The notes below the pieces were generated by a model. The model saw only the letters and a program-made list of their open reading frames with translations. It ran no database searches and was not told where the DNA came from. The position numbers and the translations under genes are program-made. This document shows, in pieces, positions 11,901-21,354 of a DNA stretch of 26,611 nt (within the stretch, counting starts at the first letter, position 1; the number at the start of each line of letters is the position of its first letter). Origin of the DNA: Beroe ovata (lineage: Eukaryota > Ctenophora > Nuda > Beroida > Beroidae). Where the stretch lies: contig CAMPET010000057.1 of NCBI GenBank assembly GCA_946803715.1, positions 308,018-334,628 on the forward strand. Reading direction: 5' to 3'.

Positions 11901-13823
11901 TTAACAATTTGAACAACACCGACTTAATTCGTACTGCAAACAAAGAAACACGTGACCCATGTGATTGACACCACGTGTCATCCTTACCTTGACATCTGAC
12001 ATGAAGTCGTCCACGTAGCTCTCAATCTGGAATGGGTGCTGGTTGATTGGCTCGTCTTCAGGGTAGAAATACACGTCAAAGTAGGGGTCTGCCAGGGCCT
12101 GCTCACTCGTTACTCTGTCACCGGGATTGAACTTTACCATCTTCTCCAGCATGCTCAGTGCTGAGAGAAATTGTATGACGTACTGATCAGTGAAACACAG
12201 AAATTAACCATGTGAACCACACAATCTTCTTCTATTCAATCCCCCTATTTCCCTATTTCCCACTATTCCCCCACTCTATTTCATTACTCTCCACCCTATC
12301 TCTCTCTTCCCCTCTCTATACCCCCTCACACATTACTGTCCCCCTCCTCTCTCCCTCTCTATCTCTCTGCCGTGCATAGGTACCTGCTTGGTACGATTTG
12401 CCTGGGAGTCTGTCTGATAGAGGATGGGTCGGTTTCTCGCTGTAGCTGGGGTCTAGCATGAGTTCTCGCATGGTCGACTCATGACTGAACACGCTATTAC
12501 TGGTGCACACACCCTCAGATATCAGGAGAAGTTGTTCATGCTCGAATTTGCCCGGGAATAGCGCTTTTCCTGAGAGAAAGTGGGATTCGGGAGTCAGCGC
12601 GATTTCAGGGTTTATCCTCGGTTTTATTGATATTAGTCTTAAGAATGAACGGTAGCTCGAAGGAAAAATACAAGAAAAAGAGAAAAACAGAAAATCGTGT
12701 GTTTTGTTCTCACCTAATATCATCTCGGCAATGACACACCCGATGGACCAGATATCACACCGTTTGTTGTACTGCTGTGGTGTGATAATACACTCGGGAG
12801 CGCGGTACCACAGTGTGCTGCGAGGGAGGGAGGGTGCAATCACACACAAATATAACATGCGTGATGTGGGCACGGCAAATTACTGAGTCGGTTTTCAAAT
12901 GAGTTGCGACTATAGATGCCCTGCCCAGTTACCAGACAAGCTCAGGGAGTGAATCAAAAGCCATACCACTGTGCAATGCGATGCTACATGTACAGTCGGG
13001 AATAGTAAATTGGAGACATTCGACTACTATATGGGGTAATAAGCTATCGAATTTTACTATAATTAACTCTAATAAATGAGATGGAAGTTGTGTTAAGACC
13101 CCAACAAAATTAATATAAATATGAGACACTGACCTCTTACCACCCGTTAAATAGCCAGAGTGGTCATAGTTGGGGTCAATCATCCTGGCACTACCGAAAT
13201 CGCATATCTTCAGCTCTCCCTTCTCGAGATTGATCAGGATGTTGGAAGGTTTTAAATCTCTGTGGACAACGTTGGACGAATGGATGTACTTTGCAGCGCG
13301 CAGCAACTGATACGAGAACAACTTGACGTGGTCCGAGTCTAGTGTCTGGTTTCTCAGCACAAAGTGCAGGTCTGTGTCACAGTGCTCCAACACAAGGTAA
13401 ACAGCCAGGAGGTCGATATTTTCGCCACTCCCGCCGTCTTTTGTCGAGGAATTGTTACGGTCAACAAGACCGAGAGTCTCGTACATGTCAACAATGTTAT
13501 CGTGTTCCAAGTGACGGATTATTCGGATTTCCCGCAGGGTTGACCGGCATTGTATGTCAGTGTTTGTGTTGAGCCTCTTGATTGCAACCCTGGTAGAATG
13601 ATCAGGTAACAAAATCCCGGGGAGGGTGCGAGACAAAACAAAAAGAATCGTGATTTGAAATGGTCCATGTAAGTCACCTGTGATTTGAGAGTGTATCAAG
13701 TGCTGAAAACACCACGCTATTAGTCCCACCAAGACGTTTCAAGTCAGTATACCTTCCACCAAGCAGGCTCTTCTGCAAACTCAGTGAGAATGGAGAATGA
13801 CTTTCAAAACTCAGATTAGCCAT
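11901..13823 (-). CDS. MAPK6: Atypical MAP kinase, ERK3/ERK4 (MAPK6/MAPK4) type
   Basis: Ser/Thr kinase. Exons: 13823-13678, 13589-13134, 12817-12714, 12569-12384, 12160-11988 and 11933-11901, phases consistent, giving about 365 aa. The start is ATG at 13821-13823 (GAG before, G after). Features: GGRYTDLKRLGG near the N-terminus, VAIK (50-53), HRDLKPSN, CDFGSARMIDPNYDHSGYLT, WYRAPE, and a closing DEPINQHPFQIESYVDD close to ERK3 C-lobe sequence. The ERK3 pattern ARxMDPxYxHxGxL is what separates it from ERK1/2, p38 and NLK. Oddities: the activation motif is TGG (197-199), not TEY or ERK3's SEG; it has APE where ERK3/4 have SPR; the glycine loop reads GGTNSV and lacks the third glycine; and the long ERK3/4 C-terminal extension is missing. 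The last intron is 54 bp. Catalytic Lys, HRD and DFG are intact, so it is probably active. Confidence 0.85.
12230..12370. repeat. Pyrimidine-rich tract in an ERK3-like gene intron
   Basis: Almost all C and T on the plus strand (CCCTATTTCCC, CTCTCTCTTCCCC and similar), so purine-rich on the transcribed strand. It sits in the intron 12161-12383 and looks like a degenerate microsatellite. Confidence 0.6.
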
Positions 13824-14404
13824 CTCATAGTCGTGATAAAATCTCCACAGTTTAATACTGCATCAGCTATGTACTGGAAAAAGAAGAGTGAAATTTCCTC
13901 ACTTAATGAAAATCATTAAATATACTGAAGGGTTGAATGAAAACGCAATGATATATTCCAATAATGCAAAGCAGCATATTATGAAAGTAGCAATTATGAA
14001 TAAAACACTATAATTTCATCAAATATTGCTCAATGAATTAATCACACCAATGTTGGTTACATATGAAATTGAGGGTCATCTATTCATCCTCATAAAAACA
14101 GGTGATACAATCTCGTATTTACAAATATATATTCATTTCACAATCACATGCTGTCGATATAACACAAAATGGAATTGACTCTAGATGGAATTGGCTGCAA
14201 ATTTAGTTCTCCATACTTTTCTAATCAGATGCAGTAAATTGGCGATATTTCTGTTTTACAGCTCCAAGATGGAAGAACAGAAATGTAATGATGCTGTTTC
14301 CATTCAAATGACAAAATGACACCTGACTCTGAATTATCATATTTGCACAATTTGCTCTGAACTGTTCCAAGTGATGCAAGTGCAGAAAATTGCATATCAA
14401 ATCA
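13824..14404. other. Spacer between the ERK3-like kinase and ISCA1
   Basis: AT-rich, about 580 bp. Presumably the kinase promoter and the ISCA1 3' UTR. No motif or frame convinces me. Confidence 0.45.
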
Positions 14405-15697
14405 TCAAATACTGAAACTTTCACCACATCCACAAGTCCCTTTTATATTGGGGTTGTTGAACACAAATTCTGATGTAAGTTTATCTGATGAATAATCCAT
14501 TTCTGTACCAATAAGAGTCATCAGGGCTTTCGAGTCAATAAAAATCTTCACTCCTGGAAAAAGTTGAACTTATATAAAAAGGATCTTATATTGATGGAGG
14601 ATAGTTCATGAATCTATATTATAATCTCATTAATTCTGCTTGTTGTTGTATCTATCATCTATCATCTATCTACCTAACAAGATGCACATGCAATTTTTGA
14701 GAGGAATTGACCGTGGCTATGGTAACACAGTAGAAGCAAACAGCTGCAGGAAGCTCATTTCTGATGATCATGCTTCAATTATATTGTCCTCTCTGTTGAT
14801 AGGTTTCAGCAATGGTAACTTAACTGTTGAGGCTTAGGCTTTGGATGTACTGTACTCTTTGGTTTTTGGTCTATTATCATAGAAATACTCAAAATACTTA
14901 GTAGTGCAACACACAGAAGGGGAAGTCAAACAACTGGTCAGTAGTCCACTACAATCATCTCTGTGCCAATTTTGTGAAATGGTAGATTTGTTTCCAAATG
15001 CTCCTTTATAGAATTTTCATTTCAAGTGTATAGGTATTGTGTCAAGTAAACTAACGCCTATGTGCGGCTCAAGCCACTCTCAATTTGAAGGGAATACCAA
15101 CATACTGATTTGTGTGTGCATTTCCAGAGTTTTAAGTGCAGATTTCCTGCATGCTGATTTCTATTTAGCTGTTGTTGCTTCTGTTTAGTGTGCTATACAT
15201 TTGCAAAAACAAATGGGTACATTTGTTTGTTAACATAAGTATGTTATTGTCATTTTAAATAATAAAGGTTGTGTTTCAATTTACGTCCTATTATCCTATC
15301 CAATGGGTAGTGTATCATGCCATCTGCACAGGTTTTCTGGTTCAAGATAATTTGAATAGATAGACATTACCATCTTGCTCAACAACTTCATCGAACTTAG
15401 ACGCGGCATTGCAATAATCCAAAGTATAAGTTAATCCATTGCATCCTCTAGTCTTCACTGAAACCTTCAATCCCTAGAAAAATGATTATAAGAAAAACTG
15501 TCTAGTCTGACTATATTTTCTTGAAATTTCTAGTACTTAAATCTAGTTCCACTGCAGCTTCTACAAACCTCAACTTGTTTTGCTCTACTAAGTTCTGAAA
15601 CTTTTTTAACTGCAGCAGGTGTTAAGTATATTGCTGCTCTTGTTGGTACTAATCGAGTGGTCTTTGTGATAGCTCGCACAGTGGCACCGAAAGTCAT
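14405..15697 (-). CDS. ISCA1: Iron-sulfur cluster assembly protein ISCA1
   Basis: A-type carrier (HesB/IscA family) acting with ISCA2 and IBA57 in mitochondria to mature [4Fe-4S] proteins. Exons: 15697-15569, 15473-15371 and 14553-14405, GT-AG with phases 0 and 1, giving 126 aa (human 129). The start is ATG at 15695-15697. The first 20 or so residues, MTFGATVRAITKTTRLVP, are basic and hydroxylated without acidic residues, as expected for a mitochondrial presequence. The cluster-binding cysteines are present: TRGCNGL in exon 2 and GTCGCGESF near the C-terminus. The block EFVFNNPNIKGTCGCGES is almost identical to animal ISCA1 and distinguishes it from ISCA2. Intron 2 is long for this window (14554-15370, 817 bp) and holds nothing I recognise apart from a short ATCTATC microsatellite near 14650. 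Confidence 0.95.
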
Positions 15698-16288
15698 TGC
15701 TTCTTAGTGGTTCAATTATAAGTATTTATTCAGTGCATAGCCAAACACCTACATAATACATTTACAACAATGAAATCTCCCCAGCCAAGGTTTACATATA
15801 GTACCAATGATTTAAGGTAAGGCAATTGACATGATAATAATAATATGATATGTTCAGTACTATGGCCAATCTCTAACAGTTGTTAAGTAACAATTGCCGC
15901 GCAATTGTAACTCCGCCCTTGTCAGAGATGAAACCCCGCCAGCAAGGGTTGGGAGTAATTTTACAATTTCCAAATCAATTGAAGGCCAAAATTGAAAATG
16001 CTTCGGCCTTCTGCGCTTGAAACAGAAGTCCGGTCAAATAAAATCTAACAATTATGTAAAATTGTTTAACAACTGATCTTCGATTGCCTGGCGATGCTAG
16101 GCCCAGCTGACGCCAGCCGCGAAGCGTCGAGCGCCAGCGAGAATAATTGAGAATGTCTGAGAATAATTTGCGGTGCGCGCAATGAAATTCTCGACAGGGG
16201 CTATCAACGACAGCCAATTCTTCGATCGCGCTGCGTGACCCAAAAACTCCGCGCGCGCGCTGCGCGTCTCAGTGTTTTTTACGATTTT
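15698..16288. other. Spacer upstream of ISCA1, with a perfect palindrome
   Basis: The ISCA1 promoter should lie at the left end. A perfect inverted repeat sits at 15887-15911 (GTAACAATTGC, CGC, GCAATTGTAAC). Further right the sequence turns CpG-rich (16100-16288). Open frames here are the by-product of GC richness and resemble no protein. Confidence 0.5.
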
Positions 16289-16614
16289 TGTCGAATATCA
16301 TCTGCCCACTGTTTTTTGCGCGCAGCGCGCGACTTAATCGAAGGCCGAAAGGCGCGCGCGCCGCGCGCAAGAAAATGTGGACAGATAACATCCGACATGG
16401 ACAACGATTTTCCAAATTATCGAGTAAATAAGGGGCGCGGGCGCACCCGCGCCGCGCACAACGTGTGCAGTGCAGTGCACATAAACAACTTGGTTGCTTT
16501 TCATGGTCAGATTTTAATTGCCGGATGTTATCTATATCTGTCCACCGTTTCTAGCGCGCGCGCCGCGCGCAAGAAACAGTGGACAGATAACATCCGGCAA
16601 GATTTTAACTGACC
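16289..16614. repeat. Two foldback elements with GC-rich centres
   Basis: Copy 2 (16505-16614) starts GGTCAG and ends CTGACC. Its arms carry GCCGGATGTTATCT on the left and AGATAACATCCGGC on the right, plus CTGTCCAC and GTGGACAG, around a centre of alternating CG. Copy 1 (16289-16400) is a decayed relative with TCTGCCCACTG and GTGGACAGATAACATCCGAC arms and the same CGCGCG-rich centre. No coding capacity; these look like MITEs of one family. Confidence 0.75.
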
Positions 16615-16849
16615 TCTAGCTCCGCTCGATTTCTCGGCCCTCAATAAAGGCGCGCGTGAGAAACAGAGGTATAAGATTGCAACCCCATTGGACCATTGCC
16701 AATTGCAATTGCATATTATTGCAATGATATAATATGATGCAACTTGCATCGGAGGTCAGATTATTTGCCGATTCTAGGTCGCTGATGCAAGTCGGATTCG
16801 ATCGTGAAGTCTCGATATGAGTCTATCATCGATCGACAAAGGTTAAATA

Positions 16850-17090
16850 AAGCAAGTCTTGTAAGATTTCTCCCTGCCCTCGGTGGTGGGATTTTATCCT
16901 TGACAATTACAATTGCTGTTGCGTTTGGCGGAATTACATTTGTGTGCTGCCAACGGTAGGGAATATTGTAGGATTTCACCTACCCCTGGCCTTGCTGCGG
17001 GATTTTATCCCTGGCTCATGGCATGGCTGTCGGTGGGAATGACAATTGCGCGGCGCCGATGGTAGGGTAAAATCCTACAATAGGGAATCA
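16850..17090. repeat. Tandemly duplicated foldback element, about 115 bp per unit
   Basis: Unit A (about 16861-16980) and unit B (about 16981-17092) share GGGATTTTATCC on the left, GACAATT in the middle, and GGTAGGG...ATCCTACAAT or its variant on the right, each ending in a similar TCACC. In each unit the left and right parts are also roughly complementary (GGGATTTTATCC against GGGTAAAATCC). Confidence 0.65.
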
Positions 17091-17265
17091 CCATGCAAAG
17101 CAAGTCTGACTAGCATTCCACATTCTAGCTTCCATTAAAAAGCATACAACAATAATTTGTTTCCGTCTCTGGGCTGCGTCTGATGGAATTCAAGAAGTGA
17201 ACTATGTATTCACAAAAACAGCTAAACATGAATAAATAGGAAAACAAGAACATTCAACATACTCC

Positions 17266-17833
17266 TTATCTGTACTCGTCTGTCAAACAGTATGGTATAT
17301 GGACAACTGCAAATCCTCTCAACATATCACTATTGGCTGAAACTGTTTTTTGACACGATTTTATCTTTTCCCTATTCTCCCATAGCACCACTCCTTGGGG
17401 CATTGCCTCTATAACACAGCATCGATTTTCATTGTATTTGATGTTAGGTGTATCGATTGTCTCACTCAAATGCATAATCTTTTCACTGTTTTGGACAATA
17501 TGAAGATTTTAAATGTCAAAGTTTTGGTTCAGGGAATGCTATGAACAAGAATGGTAGATGCTTTTTGATATGTCTCTTTCTCTTCACATCAGGTGAGTTT
17601 TTAAAGTTATGCTGAATGAGTATCACCTCTTGCACTGATGAATTTTGACAGTACATTTCTGGATCTGTGCACACAGTCCCTGAAGCACACTGTTAGTTGT
17701 CCACATTTCATGGATGGTCATAGTTGTATTCCTGTGAGTTAGATAAGACTGTAGACACTCATACCATATGGTCTTACTGATCTATTGCAGTACCATTAGC
17801 TTTTAAAATTTTTTCTAATAGTGTTGCATATTC
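17266..17833 (-). CDS. 3' end of an unrecognised spliced gene
   Basis: Three coding-like segments join with matching phases: about 17833-17778 (donor GTAAGA), 17731-17627 (acceptor ACTCACAG, donor GTGATA) and 17485-17266 (acceptor CCAAAACAG, stop TAA). Both junctions are phase 2. The joined protein, about 125 residues, contains EYATLLEKILKANG, then EMWTTNSVLQGLCAQIQK, and ends HIPYCLTDEYR. It is helical-looking with several Cys. I do not recognise the family. Upstream (17834-18200, minus strand) other coding-like patches appear, for example SEFEYMIADVSK and RRLDKHVRADEMNP, but stop codons and frame changes interrupt them. The gene may therefore be decayed, or have exons I could not place. The left edge of the first segment is uncertain. 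Confidence 0.4.
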
Positions 17834-18318
17834 CTTATGTCAAGGTCTTCACAGTGGCTAATGCTTTGATACATCTGCAATCATGTATTCAAATTCTGAC
17901 ATGTAACTTTGGGATTCATTTCATCAGCTCTCACATGTTTGTCAAGCCTCCTTTTCAAGTCTTAGTTAGTTTTACTCATAGATTAAAAAAAAAGATTGAA
18001 AGTGATCAACCCATTGTTCCTCCTTTAAGCTGCAACAAAGAATGTTCTTGCTTCTTTCTCCTATAGTAATATGAAAGATGACCATAACTTCAGATCCAAT
18101 TTCCAATTCGTGTAACTAGCTCCAAAGTTGAAGAATTTGGTAGCTGGCACAAATCTGAAACACTGCAGTAGTAGGTCAAATCTCCATTAAGACTCTCATT
18201 GTCATCAGCTGCTTAAAGTCTGAGTTGACAATTTGGTTGACTGAATTCTGAATGAATAAATGGAATAAATCTATAATTGATAAAAAACACTGTTGCATAT
18301 ATCATGTCACCTCATACA

Positions 18319-19003
18319 TTAAGAATGGTAATGTGCTGTGAAATTAACAATCTTCCTCTCATCATAATCGGACTCAGTTTTTGTAGGTTTAACCAGTTTT
18401 TGTTTACCCTTTTGACTGATACCTATGCTTCCACCTGATGAACTTGAAGCAACTTCAGTTTCAACAACTAAAGATTCTGCCCTTGTTTCAGTTTCTTCAG
18501 TTGACTTCAAATTCTGTCTATAATTGTTTTCTATCCTTATCGGATCAGTGTTAGCAGAGGTCAAGAAAACATCCTCGTCTGAATCTAGATCCTCTTCTCC
18601 TGAAGATATTTTCTGACTAGAATCGATGCCTCCTTTAATTCCAACAAGTTTTTCAGCGACAACGCATGAAAGAATCTTATTCTCGTCTTCATCAAAATGA
18701 CACCTTTTCTTAGGACCCCCTCCAGTCCCGTTCATGTAAGCTTTTCGCTTTCTTTCCTTTTTACGAACATCATTTGAAAGATTTTGGAATTTCTTCTTGC
18801 AATCTTCTGCCGTCCGATCATTATGACCGTTAATTTCGTTCAACTTACTTGAAATTTCAGTCCATTGATTGTTTTTCCTCCGTTTACTAAGCTTACTTGA
18901 AAACTTGCCAAATAGAACGTTTTCAGATTTGATGTCCGATTCCACCAGAGAAACGAGATTTCTCATCCTCGGTAAAGTTACGTTTCCTCGTACTTTTCGC
19001 CAT
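18319..19003 (-). pseudogene. Myb/SANT-like DNA-binding protein gene with an apparent frameshift
   Basis: A good ATG at 19001-19003 opens a frame reading MAKSTRKRNFTEDE, the usual start of a Myb/SANT-like domain. At about 18959-18965 the reading then fails. The rest of the domain continues in another frame: NLVSLVES, VLFGKFSSK, WTEISSKLNEI, RTAEDCKKKFQNL and a basic run RKKERKRK. This matches the Myb_DNA-bind_5 type found in NAIF1/MSANTD proteins and in the accessory protein of Harbinger transposons. The downstream frame runs uninterrupted for about 215 residues to the stop at 18319, with acidic and Ser-rich segments. One extra base or two missing bases would explain the break. Either the gene is recently damaged or the assembly has an error. 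No Harbinger transposase is visible nearby. Confidence 0.6.
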
Positions 19004-19048
19004 AATGATATAACTAATTCGGGATGGAAGGAATTCAATTTAAATTCA

Positions 19049-19177
19049 ATGGTGCTGCGTGAGTGGGGTACAGGGACACATCGTGTGTGACATGGTGCTG
19101 CGTGAGTGGGGTACAGGAACATATCGTGTGTGACATGGTGCTGCTTGAGTGGGGCACAGGGACACATCGTGTGTGAC
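19049..19177. repeat. 43-bp minisatellite, three copies
   Basis: Three near-identical units start with ATGGTGCTGC at 19049, 19092 and 19135. Each contains GAGTGGGGTACAGG or a close variant and ends TCGTGTGTGAC. The period is not a multiple of three, so the long frame running through it on the minus strand is unlikely to be protein. AATTCAAATTCAA-type sequence flanks both sides. Confidence 0.9.
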
Positions 19178-19534
19178 ATGGTACCAATTCAAATTCAAAC
19201 TCCACAATATCGCCTCGGAAACATCAATAGGCAAACGTATACATGAAAACAGATAGAGAAACTGAATGGCACGTGTTTGCGCGCGTCCCTAGTGTGATAG
19301 GTGTATGATTCATTCATTTGTTTCAACTAGTGCTACATTATACCTATATCACGTAAGCGTATATTATAATGATACGTCTGACTGTCATAAGTGTGTTGTG
19401 CTTCTTCAATTTCAATTTTTAATTTTGGTTGGACCTACTTGAATTTTGGTCGTTCGACAAGGATTATATAAATTAAAATATGAGTATATCCACTGAACTA
19501 TCTTTCAACTAACGATATATATATATCTGTCATA
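19178..19534. other. AT-rich spacer upstream of the SANT gene
   Basis: No gene or clear element seen. A short AT dinucleotide run lies at about 19513-19526. Confidence 0.4.
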
Positions 19535-19666
19535 GGGGACCGTTCAAATATGAGGTAATCAGCCAGGGGGAAGGGGGTTTCCAAATGACTACGCTTGATT
19601 ACGGAGGGGGGAGGGGGGGTGGTAAAAAATGCTGAGATTTTGATTACGTTTTATGTGAACAGTCCC
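19535..19666. mobile_element. MITE with GGGACCGTTCA / TGAACAGTCCC ends
   Basis: 132-bp non-coding element. Its ends are near-perfect inverted repeats (GGGGACCGTTCA and TGAACAGTCCC), and the same three bases ATA lie just outside both ends, a possible target-site duplication. The interior has G-rich runs (GGAGGGGGGAGGGGGGGT) and paired GTAATC and GATTACG motifs. Elements of this general appearance are widespread in invertebrate genomes. No transposase is present, so it would depend on another element. Confidence 0.75.
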
Positions 19667-19789
19667 ATAGTGACAGTGTACCATGATTTCCACATCCCAT
19701 TATGATACTGCCATTGATTGAAATCACAACTGCATCAATTGCCGAGTTGAATTGAATTGAATTATCCACTTCACCAATTCATCTTCAAA

Positions 19790-19985
19790 GTATGGTTTCG
19801 GAAATGAGTTAAGCAAAAATTTTAGACTTAAGTCGTGAATTTTATGAGATAAGTGGTGTTTCGGAAATGACTTAAGTTTTATTTCGGAAACACCTAAGTT
19901 TGGTTTAGGAAATACAAAACGAGATTTTACTTAAGTAGGTACTTAGTTTAAGTCATACTTAAGTCAAGTTTCGGAAAGGACCCCC
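19790..19985. repeat. Cluster of TTTCGGAAA and ACTTAAGT motifs
   Basis: TTTCGGAAA occurs at 19796, 19859, 19882 and 19969, with ACTTAAGT or AAGT/CTTAAG variants between them. Both motifs are palindromic, so the stretch can fold in several ways. It looks like a degenerate non-autonomous repeat. Confidence 0.55.
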
Positions 19986-20414
19986 TGGGCTAGACCGGGA
20001 TTTTCATTTGGTCGTAGACATGTGAAACAGTAGAAATGAACATGAAAATTGTTCAAAAAATCAAAGTTTTCGAACTTTGAAGTCCTTTTTCTTGAGCTTA
20101 AGCAATTTTGAAGAGCACGTGCAGTTAACAGTTATACACATTACAGACTTAGCAGTTTATCATTGCATTACTTCGTCACCTTCAGTGTCGGACAAGATTT
20201 CTATATCAGATGTCTCGTCACCACCATTCACAGTGTCTGATAGAACTGAGGGCGAAAGAACGTGGCTTTTAGGGGCTTCAAAGTCGGTTGTTGGTGTTCT
20301 TTTCTCTCCATTCAGGCTCCGGAGATTAAACCTGAGGAACAGTAGTAGGAACAGTAGCCTCACAATGATGAGAGTTTCGAGAAACTTTCAAAAGTTTTCA
20401 AAAGTTGATTGAAA

Positions 20415-20630
20415 AAATACCGGCCCCGGCAAATATTTGTCAGAATTCCAAATCCCGGTAAGCCCCCGCCCCGGTTGATTTAACTTGGTCCCTGCCTCGG
20501 CCAAATTTCGTCCCCGGCGACCCATGTTGTGGTTACAGCATCACTGTGCATGGGGATGCAGCAGTCGGAAGTCATCTGATATTCTTGAATTTACATCATC
20601 TGATATTCTTGAATTTATATTTGAAGTGGA
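20415..20630. repeat. CCCCGG-rich repeat and a 24-bp tandem duplication
   Basis: The region 20419-20519 repeats variants of CCGGCCCCGGCAAAT (GGCAAATATTT, GGCCAAATTTCGTCCCCGG). At about 20572-20622 the string TCATCTGATATTCTTGAATT occurs twice in tandem. No protein is supported. Confidence 0.5.
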
Positions 20631-21354
20631 CCACACTCAGATCTGCACCACTCCAGTATCCTCCATAACACATGCTCAGCAGTCAGCACCCAAGTGATGT
20701 CTTATATATAACTAAAGAACGTATATATTTGATAGTTGTGCTGTAAAATATATGATTAATATTTCAACATTAGCATGTACACTGAAGCTTTGTTTTTGTA
20801 GCAGAGTCATTGAGTTAACAGGTGTGACTCATTCTGAATCGTGGTTCCTTGTCACTGATTGATATTTATCAAGTTGGAATTCATTGAGAACAAGGTCTCT
20901 TACCGGGAGTCCTCCTGACGGGCCATACAGAATTGAAGAGTACAATTTGTTCTTGTGTGATCTATCCCGGTCTCACCCTAAACACACGTGTTCCGAACGT
21001 CGAGTTGTACTCTAAAACCAGCACTAGGGAAAGGGGAGACTGACCCACTCCATCTTTGCGAGTTGAAGTTCTATATCGGTAGATTGAAGTACTCACTACA
21101 TTCTGCCAGTAGACCCTCGTCTGCGTGATATAGTGAAGGTTACACTGCGGCTAGCAGTGAAATAACCGTGCTGCTCTTTACTCAAGCATCTCTTTTCTAC
21201 TTTTGAGGACTTAGATTGAGGACTTAGATTGAGAACCCCCCCCATTTTAATATGTCTCCCATGTTTTGTGACACGATGTACGAAGGAGTACAATAAGATC
21301 GCATATTGCATAGCACATCGTCAGCACTCACTATAGTTCAAAACTCTAATTCAG

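Noticed and set aside
11707-11930. Longer alternative last exon for the ERK3-like kinase
   Set aside because: Two open frames exist here, but the acceptor TTTCTTTGTTTGCAG at 11934 is much stronger and gives a clean short ending.
14221-14433. 70-codon minus-strand frame overlapping the end of ISCA1
   Set aside because: A shifted frame over the ISCA1 stop region; no independent support.
16235-16612. 125-codon open frame, plus strand
   Set aside because: It runs through the CG-rich foldback elements; low stop frequency there follows from base composition.
17650-17760. Apparent SYLTHR-like reverse transcriptase motif
   Set aside because: The expected downstream RT motifs are absent, and the segment fits better as a spliced exon of the unidentified gene.
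19046-19179. N-terminal extension of the SANT frame with His/Cys/Pro-rich repeats
   Set aside because: It is the translation of a 43-bp minisatellite, which changes frame with each copy; a better ATG lies at 19001-19003.
20160-20363. Minus-strand frame with a hydrophobic start and acidic end (DIEILSDTEGDEV)
   Set aside because: It begins with GTG rather than ATG and has no recognisable homology. A CCTCAG acceptor just upstream leaves open a terminal exon, but support is too thin.
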